11,200 nucleotides of DNA from NCBI GenBank assembly GCA_900552415.1, contig USAD01000068.1:1-11200 (forward strand), given 5' to 3'. The DNA is from an uncultured Parabacteroides sp. (lineage in GTDB: Bacteria; Bacteroidota; Bacteroidia; Bacteroidales; Tannerellaceae). The notes beneath the pieces were generated by a model, which did no database searches, was not told the DNA's origin, and worked only from the letters and a program-made list of their open reading frames with translations. Shown here piece after piece: positions 1-6,020 of this stretch; the first letter of the stretch is position 1, and the number at the start of each line of letters is the position of its first letter. The translations under genes and the position numbers were made by a program.

Positions 1-2392
1 CGAGCAATATCTTAAGAACCGCGATAAGATGGCAGCCACCGGCAGCATCCTGCTGGAGGGAAAGATCCAGGGCGAAGTGGGCGACAGCGTCGTGCCCTCT
101 CTTGATCTCTGCTGCAAGATCGACAACGGCTCCTACCACGTGGAGGGAGTCCAACAGGGCATCGACTCGCTTCGGATGGACGTGGACCTGGCATTCAACG
201 GTCCTTGCCCCGACTCCTCGTTCGTCAAGGTGGAGGAGCTGGTCGTGAAGGGACGCAACATCTCGCTCGACGTCAAGGGATCCGCCTATAACCTTTTCGA
301 CAATCCCGCCATTCGGTCCAAGATCAAAGGGAACGTCAACCTTACCCAGTTGGCGAAAGACTTCCTGAATCCGGATACGATTATCCTGGAAGGCGAGATG
401 AGCGCCGACCTGATGAGTGCCTTCACCATCAACGATATCCTCGACAGCAACATCAGCGCGATCGAGGCGAACGGCGCCCTCAACATCGAGCGCTTCAAGG
501 CGAGCAGCCCCATTGCCGGTCTCGACGCCTACATCGCCGGCTTGCGCCTGAAAGCCGGCTCCGCCAAAAAAGAGAGCCGCTATATGCAAACCGACGAGCT
601 GCTCGCTTCGAACCTTCAGATCGACACGCTCAACATCCAATACAAGGAAAACATCAACAGCCGGATCAGCCATCTGGATCTGCGCGTCAACACGGCCCGC
701 GACATCGACACGACCGCCGTCATCCCCGTCACCACCCGGATGACCATCGGCCAGTTGCGCTCCAAGCTGCCCGACTCCACCTGGCTCGTCCTAAAGAATA
801 CGACGCTCGACGGGGGCATCAAGGCCTCGGCCAACAACAAGCGAATCCCGAAAGCCGGGTTCCGCCTGCGCATGGATACACTGAAATATTTCATGGTAGC
901 CGCCCGCACCGGCGCTGTCCTTTCCAATAGCCAGTTCACGCTCGAGGCGCTCCCCTATCGCGACGCCGTCAAGCAAAGGCTGGAACAATCGGCCCGCAAC
1001 CGCCGCCGTGCCGCAATCCGTCAGGCCAGCGCACGTGGCCAGCGCGACACGACCGCCGTAGCCGACACCAGCGCCACCTCGCGCCTGCTGCGCCGATGGG
1101 AAGCCCGTGGCAAGATCAATTTCGACAAGTTGCGCCTCTTCAGCCGCTATTTCCCGATCCCCATGTATATGGAAGGGACTAACGTTGAATACAACACCAA
1201 CCGCATCACCCTGAAAGATGCCCGCCTGCACCTGGGTAAGAGCGACCTACGTCTTAATGGCCAGCTGAGCCAGCTCCGTGCCGCGGCACTCCGGGGCGGA
1301 ACGCTGAAAGGAAAGCTGACCGTCCAATCGGATCTGATCGACTGCAACCAGCTCCTGTTGGCGATGAACCGAGGTGCCCGCTTCGCGGAGGCGGACGAGA
1401 AGGCTCCCGCCAGTTTCAATACGGACAGTATCACGGCGCTTGAATACCAGAACATGGAGATCGGGGCACAAGACACCCTGCGGACCGACACCACCACGCA
1501 ATTGATGATCATCCCCAAATTCCTCGACCTGAGCCTGCGGACCGACGCGAAACGGATCCAATTCAAGAACCTGGAACTGGAGAATGTTGTCGGCGAGGTG
1601 GTCGTCCGCGACCAAGTGCTCAACCTGAGCGAGCTGCGAATGAACTCCAATATCGGCGACGGCAACTTGACAATGGTTTACTCAACACCCGACGAGGCGC
1701 ATGCCTCGATGGGACTTGAGCTGGGACTCAACAAGATCCTGGTCAATAAACTGATCGACCTCTTCCCGTCAATGGATACGCTCGTCCCGATGCTGCGATC
1801 GTTCGAGGGCGTTGTCGATTGCCAGATCACCGCCACTTGCCAGACAGACTCCACGATGTCCGTCCTGTTGCCGACACTTAACGCCTCCTGCTTCATGCGA
1901 GGCAAAGACATGGTACTGCTGGATGGTGAGACCTTCGCCGAGATATCGAAGACATTGATGTTCAAGAACAAGAAACGTAATCTGATCGACAGTATCGCGG
2001 TCGACCTGGCCATCAAGGACAGCAAGATCGAGGTCTTCCCCTTCCTGGTGGAGATGGACCGCTACAAGGTGGCCGTCGGCGGTACGCACAATATGGACAT
2101 GACCTTCGATTATCACTTGTCGGTCCTCAAGTCGCCTGTTCCTTTCAAACTTGGAATCGACATCACCGGCAACCTCGACGACTTCAAGTTCAAGATCGTC
2201 CGCTGCAAATACAAGGACTTCCTGCAACCCGCCAAACAAGCGGAACTGGACAGCACCCGTCGTAACGTACGCGAGCTGATTCGCGACGAAATCCGTCGGC
2301 AGATCCGGGAGGCGGCACCCGAGTTGGGCAACTCGCTCTCCGAGAATCATCCTTTCCATCTCGGAAATGACGAGAAAGGGCTCACCTCATAA
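1..2392 (+). CDS. AsmA-like envelope protein, C-terminal part (5' truncated)
   Basis: The reading frame is open from base 2 of the window to the TAA at 2390-2392, giving 796 visible residues. The first in-frame ATG at 29 is probably internal, because the frame runs off the left edge with no stop. The protein is a long run of short alternating beta-strand segments with recurring patterns such as 'LxLNGQLSQL', 'LSELRMNSNIGDGNL' and, near the end, 'LGIDITGNLDDFKFKI'. This matches the AsmA/AsmA-like C-terminal fold, whose members are inner-membrane anchored, extend into the periplasm and are linked to outer-membrane assembly or lipid transport. The N-terminal membrane anchor would be in the missing part. 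A strongly basic, probably unstructured insertion lies near visible residues 324-350. The C-terminus is a charged helix (KQAELDSTRRNVRELIRDEI) followed by a polar tail. The family call is by pattern recognition; the exact cellular role is inference. Confidence 0.8.
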   Translation, partial: EQYLKNRDKMAATGSILLEGKIQGEVGDSVVPSLDLCCKIDNGSYHVEGVQQGIDSLRMDVDLAFNGPCPDSSFVKVEELVVKGRNISLDVKGSAYNLFDNPAIRSKIKGNVNLTQLAKDFLNPDTIILEGEMSADLMSAFTINDILDSNISAIEANGALNIERFKASSPIAGLDAYIAGLRLKAGSAKKESRYMQTDELLASNLQIDTLNIQYKENINSRISHLDLRVNTARDIDTTAVIPVTTRMTIGQLRSKLPDSTWLVLKNTTLDGGIKASANNKRIPKAGFRLRMDTLKYFMVAARTGAVLSNSQFTLEALPYRDAVKQRLEQSARNRRRAAIRQASARGQRDTTAVADTSATSRLLRRWEARGKINFDKLRLFSRYFPIPMYMEGTNVEYNTNRITLKDARLHLGKSDLRLNGQLSQLRAAALRGGTLKGKLTVQSDLIDCNQLLLAMNRGARFAEADEKAPASFNTDSITALEYQNMEIGAQDTLRTDTTTQLMIIPKFLDLSLRTDAKRIQFKNLELENVVGEVVVRDQVLNLSELRMNSNIGDGNLTMVYSTPDEAHASMGLELGLNKILVNKLIDLFPSMDTLVPMLRSFEGVVDCQITATCQTDSTMSVLLPTLNASCFMRGKDMVLLDGETFAEISKTLMFKNKKRNLIDSIAVDLAIKDSKIEVFPFLVEMDRYKVAVGGTHNMDMTFDYHLSVLKSPVPFKLGIDITGNLDDFKFKIVRCKYKDFLQPAKQAELDSTRRNVRELIRDEIRRQIREAAPELGNSLSENHPFHLGNDEKGLTS

Positions 2393-2449
2393 AGGGAGAA
2401 CCCAAAAAACAGATAAGCATAAAGCCCGGTTTCTCTCGAGCAAAGCAAA

Positions 2450-2581
2450 AATTCCCTTCGAAAAAGATTCCAATCCTTTTCGAAGGGAACTTCAATCCTT
2501 TCCGGACAAAACTCCAATCCTTTCCCAAGAAAACTCCAGTCCTTTCCGAACAAAACTGTCATCCCTTCCGAAAAGGAATTC
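2450..2581. repeat. Six-unit 22-bp imperfect tandem repeat with hairpin potential
   Basis: Six contiguous 22-bp units start at 2450, 2472, 2494, 2516, 2538 and 2560. The core is close to AATCCTTTCCgaacaaaac; units 3, 4 and 5 are the most alike. Units 1 and 2 form a perfect 13-bp inverted repeat (TTCCCTTCGAAAA at 2452-2464, its complement at 2477-2489) around a 12-nt loop. Unit 6 runs into a second inverted repeat (TTCCGAA 2566-2572, TTCGGAA 2579-2585). The array lies between the 3' ends of two convergent genes. It might act as a bidirectional transcript end or RNA-stability element, but no long T-run follows either hairpin. The 57 bases before it (2393-2449) show nothing I can name. Confidence 0.85.
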
Positions 2582-2609
2582 GGAATACACTTAAGTAAAA
2601 TTCTCACTC

Positions 2610-2654
2610 CACTGCAGTGTATTGGAAATTTCACTGCAGTGTATTGGAAAACGC
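2610..2654. repeat. Paired 22-bp direct repeats carrying CACTGCAGTG palindromes
   Basis: ACTGCAGTGTATTGGAAA occurs at 2611-2628 and again, identically, at 2633-2650, exactly 22 bp apart. Each copy, with the preceding C, contains the perfect 10-bp palindrome CACTGCAGTG (2610-2619 and 2632-2641). A spacing of 22 bp is about two helical turns, so two bound dimers would sit on the same DNA face. The pair lies 32 bp past the end of the SDR gene, not in front of a start codon, so a classical operator role is doubtful. Alternatives are a repeat-element remnant or part of a shared 3'-end structure. The repeat is certain; the function is unknown. Confidence 0.8.
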
Positions 2655-2686
2655 GCCGTTACGCACCCCAACCACGATCAGCAATA

Positions 2687-3409
2687 TTATTCCCCTATCC
2701 GGTCATAAATGGCCGAAGGCAACCATCTCAACAGGCAAGCCACCAGGCGCCATCGGCGGGTTACGACAAGGCGAGTTTTTCTCTTAAGAATCGCCACGTC
2801 AATCTGACTGACGACCCGATCCAGAGGCATCACCCAGAAAAGGCCATCGCCTTTCGCCATCGCCGTATCGACAAAGCCGGGACAGATATCCGTCACCAGA
2901 ATCGGTCTCCCCGAGCAACGCGCCTTCTTGCGTAAGCCCTCCAAATAATTGATTTGATAAGCTTTTGACGCGTTATATGCCGGAGCCATGCCGCTGCCTC
3001 TCAACCCGCCAATGGATGTCAACGCGACCAAATGTCCATGTCCCTGATCCAGGAAACAACGCATGGCCCAATCGGCCACCCGAGTCCAACCCGTCACATT
3101 GGTAGCCAACGTATCGGCTTCCAGGCCATAATCAAGAGCGGGATTCAAATGTCCCGTGCCTGCCGATAAGACCAAAAGATCGATGCCTCCCAACGCCTCG
3201 CGCACTTTCTCTAGCGAAAGCTCTATCTGTTCGGTTTGCCTCACGTCGCAACGGCAAGTCACGATATTGTCTGGATAAAGGGCGGCCATCTCACACAGAG
3301 CCTCCTCACGACGCCCCAGGACAGCGACCCGCTCACCTCGTGCCACCATCCGTTCGGCCAATCCCCGACCAATGCCGGAGGTCGCCCCAACAATCACGAT
3401 TCGTTTCAT
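2687..3409 (-). CDS. Short-chain dehydrogenase/reductase (SDR) family oxidoreductase
   Basis: A 240-residue classical SDR, full length for the family. The Rossmann nucleotide motif GATSGIG is at residues 8-14, with D55 in the adenine-binding turn. The catalytic residues are N104, S132 (LTSIGG), Y145 and K149 (YNASK), and the ICPGFVDT motif follows at 175-182, so it should be an active NAD(P)(H)-dependent oxidoreductase. The LGRR stretch at 31-34, with arginines after beta-2, favours NADP(H). The substrate cannot be told from the sequence. The ATG at 3409 is chosen because MKRIVIVG places the first beta-strand at the N-terminus as in other SDRs; the 50-codon upstream extension would run into the Crp/Fnr gene. 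The start lies 67 nt after that gene's stop and no strong Shine-Dalgarno sequence is visible. It is the last gene of the four-gene unit and converges on the AsmA-like gene. Confidence 0.93.
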   Translation of the reverse strand: MKRIVIVGATSGIGRGLAERMVARGERVAVLGRREEALCEMAALYPDNIVTCRCDVRQTEQIELSLEKVREALGGIDLLVLSAGTGHLNPALDYGLEADTLATNVTGWTRVADWAMRCFLDQGHGHLVALTSIGGLRGSGMAPAYNASKAYQINYLEGLRKKARCSGRPILVTDICPGFVDTAMAKGDGLFWVMPLDRVVSQIDVAILKRKTRLVVTRRWRLVACLLRWLPSAIYDRIGE

Positions 3410-3463
3410 TCTTGATAACAGTTTTAAGATTTCCCGCGAATTTAAAGGGAAGGTAAAGGGAAA

Positions 3464-3483
3464 CTCTTGAACTACTTCAAGAG
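3464..3483 (-). terminator. Small stem-loop overlapping the Crp/Fnr stop codon
   Basis: CTCTTGA (3464-3470) and TCAAGAG (3477-3483) form a perfect 7-bp inverted repeat around a 6-nt loop, and the right arm contains the stop codon of the Crp/Fnr gene. On the - strand it is followed by TTTCCCTTT, a weak pyrimidine tail. It could be a partial terminator or processing hairpin that lowers SDR expression relative to the upstream genes. The stem is short and AT-containing, so this is tentative. Confidence 0.3.
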
Positions 3484-4052
3484 ATTTTTCCGTCCAAAAG
3501 CTTGCGACGGATCTTGCTGACCGTCTCAGGAGTGACCCCAATGAACGAGGCGATCTCACGCAACGGCAGCAACTCTTTCAACTGGGGATAATGACGCATC
3601 AAGTCCATATAACGCTCCTCCGGTGTCGTGCAATAGCTATCAAGCAGTCGCTTGTAAGTCATAACGAAAAGCTGTTCGGCCACAAGCCGCCCAAGGCGTT
3701 GCCATTCCATTGACGATTCCCATTGACGAGCCAACACCTCATAGCGGACGACATAGACCTCGCTTCTCCTCAACGACTGGATTCCAACCATCGCCTCCCG
3801 TCCACACAAGCAACCAGTATATTCACCAACAAACTCGTGCGGCAACGAGAAACCGATGGTCCTCTCTCGCCCCAAAGCGTCCGTATGGGTATGACGAAAC
3901 AGGCCGTCCGCAATCAAACCGACCAATGGACGACGTTCGCCCTGGCAAACCAGGTACTCACCCTTGCCATACGTCCGCCGCACGCCATTGGAAAGGACAA
4001 AATCCCTCAAAAGGGAGAGGTCAAGCTCCGACAGGTAATAATCATTGATCAT
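3477..4052 (-). CDS. Crp/Fnr-family transcriptional regulator
   Basis: A 191-residue regulator, the compact size usual for Bacteroidetes Crp/Fnr proteins. Residues about 10-110 form the cyclic-nucleotide-binding-like beta-barrel (YGKGEYLVCQGE near 28-39, then LIADGLFRHTHTDALGRERT). A long dimerisation helix follows (about 112-140). The C-terminal winged helix-turn-helix is PLREIASFIGVTPETVSKIR near 163-182. The barrel lacks the canonical cAMP phosphate-binding Gly-Glu...Arg-(Ser/Thr) signature, and there is no Fnr-type four-cysteine N-terminus, so neither cAMP nor an iron-sulfur cluster is the likely signal. The ATG at 4052 fits the usual N-terminus (MINDYYLSELDLSLL); a longer frame to 4175 would overlap the AraC gene by about 100 bases. 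It starts 19 nt after the AraC stop, so the two regulators are probably co-transcribed. The inducer and targets are unknown. Confidence 0.92.
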   Translation of the reverse strand: MINDYYLSELDLSLLRDFVLSNGVRRTYGKGEYLVCQGERRPLVGLIADGLFRHTHTDALGRERTIGFSLPHEFVGEYTGCLCGREAMVGIQSLRRSEVYVVRYEVLARQWESSMEWQRLGRLVAEQLFVMTYKRLLDSYCTTPEERYMDLMRHYPQLKELLPLREIASFIGVTPETVSKIRRKLLDGKIS

Positions 4053-4071
4053 AGGCTGCCTTGCATGACCC

Positions 4072-4980
4072 TCAGACAGCTGAAAGCTGCCGCTTACGAT
4101 ACTCGTTGGGCGTACAGCCCACGTTCTTCTTGAAAACCCGATTGAAATGTTGCGAGTATTGGAAACCCAAGTCATAAGCTACCTGGCTGACCGTCTTGCC
4201 CGGCTCGAGAATCAGCTCCTTCGAGAGATCGATAATCTTCGCCTGGATATATTCCTGCGGCGTCCGTCCGGTCTCCTTCTTGATCAGGTCGCCGAAATAG
4301 TTGGGCGAAAGGCAAATCTTGTCCGCGAAATAACGGACGGTCGGCAAACCCAGCTCTCGTGAGCGATCGGAAGAGAAATAGCCGTTCAGCAGATCCTCGA
4401 ACCGCACCAGGATATCTTTGTTGACCACCGAGCGTGTCGCAAACTGCCGCTCATAGAAACGCATACAATAGTCGAGCAACAACTCAATGTTACGAACGAT
4501 CAACCGCTTGCTGTGACTATCCGCCGGCCGTTCCAGCTCCAGGCGGATCTTGTTCAGACAATCGGTGAAGATCACCTTCTCCTCGTCAGATAGATGGAGC
4601 GCCTCATTCGAGCTATAGGCGAAAAAGGAATAACGCTTGATCTCACGCCCCAACGAGGTTCCCCGAATCAGGTCCGGATGGAAAAGAAGCCCCTTGGCGG
4701 AAGGACGCGTCTCCGGATCCATCCGCACCTCCACCACTTGCCCCGGAGCGAAACTTGTCACCGTTCCCTCCTGATAATCGTATGTCTGTCGCCCATAACG
4801 AATATCGCCACAGCGGACCTGTTTCAGGAATAGCGCATAGACACCATAACTCATCACGACCTCACGAACTGTTCGTGTGGCTTGTGACAGGTCGACCACG
4901 CTCACCAACGGGTGTGCCGTCTGCAAGCCGAACAGTTCATTATAACGGCCAACCGAATCCAAAACAATCCTCTCTTCCAT
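4072..4980 (-). CDS. AraC-family transcriptional regulator
   Basis: A 302-residue one-component regulator. The N-terminal part (about 1-170) has a cupin-like ligand-sensing pattern including SFAPGQVVEV near 76-85. The C-terminal AraC/XylS DNA-binding domain has two helix-turn-helix units: VRYFADKICLSPNYFGDLIK at 215-234 and VSQVAYDLGFQYSQHFNRVF at 264-283. The signature stretches GRTPQEYIQAKI and GCTPNEYRKRQ follow each unit. I chose the ATG at 4980 over a TTG one codon earlier because a clear GGAGGAG ribosome-binding site (4988-4994) lies 7 nt before it. The gene begins 26 nt after the hydroxyacid dehydrogenase and ends 19 nt before the Crp/Fnr gene. It probably controls this operon or a nearby redox function, which is inference from position only. 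Confidence 0.94.
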   Translation of the reverse strand: MEERIVLDSVGRYNELFGLQTAHPLVSVVDLSQATRTVREVVMSYGVYALFLKQVRCGDIRYGRQTYDYQEGTVTSFAPGQVVEVRMDPETRPSAKGLLFHPDLIRGTSLGREIKRYSFFAYSSNEALHLSDEEKVIFTDCLNKIRLELERPADSHSKRLIVRNIELLLDYCMRFYERQFATRSVVNKDILVRFEDLLNGYFSSDRSRELGLPTVRYFADKICLSPNYFGDLIKKETGRTPQEYIQAKIIDLSKELILEPGKTVSQVAYDLGFQYSQHFNRVFKKNVGCTPNEYRKRQLSAV

Positions 4981-4987
4981 CAATCAA

Positions 4988-4994
4988 CTCCTCC
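4988..4994 (-). promoter_or_regulatory. Strong Shine-Dalgarno site for the AraC gene
   Basis: GGAGGAG on the - strand ends 7 nt before the ATG at 4980 and only 4 nt before the alternative TTG at 4983, so it decides the start. Such an extended site is notable because Bacteroidetes genes commonly lack one. Confidence 0.7.
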
Positions 4995-5006
4995 ATTCAT
5001 TTCTGT

Positions 5007-5957
5007 TCAATTCACTTGATTGACCACATTGCCGGCAAGGAAACCCGCCACGTTGCCGACCGCGATCCGCATCAACCGCTCACGGGCCTCGAATGTAGCC
5101 CAAGCGATGTGAGGCGTTATGTAGCAGGCACGTGCCGAAAGCAACGGATTATCCGCCCTTGGCGGTTCCTCCGAGAGGACATCAACGCCCGCTGCCCGCA
5201 GACGGCCCTCATTAAGCGCTTCCGCCAGAGCCGCCTCGTCGACGAGTGGCCCACGCCCCGTATTTATCAGGATGGCCGATGGCTTCATCCAAGCCAAAGT
5301 CTCACGATTGACAAAATTCGCAGTCGAGGGCGTCAGCGGACAATGCAATGTCAACACGTCGCTCTCACGGAACAGGGTCTCCTTGTCCACCGCCCGAATA
5401 TTATCCGGCAGATCCACCTTCGAGGTCATGGCGATGACACGCATGCCAAAAGCGAGTGCCAGCCGGGCGACCGCCATACCGATATGTCCCAGCCCCACGA
5501 TTCCCATAGTCTTGCCGACAAGCTCGAAAGGCGGTTGGTCGAAATAAGAGAAATCCTGACAAGCGGCCCAATCGCCCGCCTTATTCTTTAGCGTATAATG
5601 CTCCACGCCATTGGCAATGGCCAACAGATGAGCAAACACCATCTGCGCTACCGAATCGGTACTGTAGGCCGGAATGTTGGTCACGACAATTCCCCGGCGT
5701 GTGGCGGCCTCAAGATCGACCACATTATAGCCCGTGGCCAGGACACCAATATAACGCAAGCGGGGCAATTCCGCCATGATCTCTTCCGTCAACTTGACCT
5801 TGTTGGTCAGGACTATTTCCGCGTCGAGCGCACGTCCGACCACTTCCGCTGGCGAGGTCCGGTCGTAAACCCGGCAATCGCCCAGCGCTTCCAATCCCTG
5901 CCACGACAAGTCGCCGGGATTCAAGGTATATCCATCCAATACAACAATTCTCATCAT
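5007..5957 (-). CDS. D-2-hydroxyacid dehydrogenase (hydroxypyruvate/glyoxylate reductase-like)
   Basis: A 316-residue cytosolic enzyme of the D-isomer-specific 2-hydroxyacid dehydrogenase family, which interconverts 2-keto acids and D-2-hydroxy acids with NAD(P)(H). The catalytic domain opens at the N-terminus (VVLDGYTLNPGDLSW). The nucleotide motif GLGHIG is at 155-160. The catalytic triad is complete: R235 (NTGRGPLVDE), E264 (SEEPP) and H283 (TPHIAWAT). ATGYNVVDLEAA near 74-85 is the usual substrate-loop region. The family includes glycerate dehydrogenase/hydroxypyruvate reductase (HprA-like), which the general pattern resembles, but D-lactate or other 2-keto acids are possible. After beta-2 the sequence is MTSK (177-180) rather than an acidic residue, hinting at NADPH use. 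Two adjacent ATGs (5957, 5954) follow an AAGGAAAGG stretch (5962-5970), with spacings of 4 and 7 nt; either may be used. It is the first gene of the four-gene unit. Confidence 0.93.
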   Translation of the reverse strand: MMRIVVLDGYTLNPGDLSWQGLEALGDCRVYDRTSPAEVVGRALDAEIVLTNKVKLTEEIMAELPRLRYIGVLATGYNVVDLEAATRRGIVVTNIPAYSTDSVAQMVFAHLLAIANGVEHYTLKNKAGDWAACQDFSYFDQPPFELVGKTMGIVGLGHIGMAVARLALAFGMRVIAMTSKVDLPDNIRAVDKETLFRESDVLTLHCPLTPSTANFVNRETLAWMKPSAILINTGRGPLVDEAALAEALNEGRLRAAGVDVLSEEPPRADNPLLSARACYITPHIAWATFEARERLMRIAVGNVAGFLAGNVVNQVN

Positions 5958-5981
5958 AATTCCTTTCCTTTATTCTAATGA

Positions 5982-5989
5982 CAAAGATA
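5982..5989 (-). promoter_or_regulatory. Bacteroidetes -7 promoter box upstream of the hydroxyacid dehydrogenase
   Basis: TATCTTTG on the - strand matches the Bacteroidetes -7 consensus TAnnTTTG exactly and lies 24 nt before the ATG at 5957, leaving a short leader with the AAGGAAAGG site. No clear -33 TTTG is present at the usual spacing. It is in the 63-nt gap after the alpha-2-macroglobulin stop and probably starts the transcript for the four downstream genes. Confidence 0.55.
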
Positions 5990-6020
5990 AAACAAAACGC
6001 CTAAGGATAATGCCCGAGGC

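Noticed and set aside
2347..2634. Small open frames on both strands across the 22-bp array (- strand 2347-2634, + strand 2367-2594)
   Set aside because: They consist mainly of the tandem repeat read through, overlap the end of the AsmA-like gene, and the 22-bp period shifts frame every unit, so they look like spurious ORFs.
2450..2654. CRISPR array
   Set aside because: Repeat units are contiguous with no unique spacers, are too short and diverged, and no cas gene is present.
4981..4983. TTG as the AraC gene start
   Set aside because: The next codon is ATG with ideal spacing from GGAGGAG, so ATG at 4980 is preferred.
4755..5591. 278-codon + strand open frame
   Set aside because: It lies opposite the AraC and dehydrogenase genes, both with intact family motifs; the translation shows no recognisable domain and is rich in His, Arg and Pro, typical of antisense reading in GC-rich genes.
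5999..6020. Terminator hairpin after the macroglobulin gene
   Set aside because: Only a 4-bp GCCT/AGGC stem with a 14-nt loop is available; the T-rich tract after it is better explained by the promoter region.
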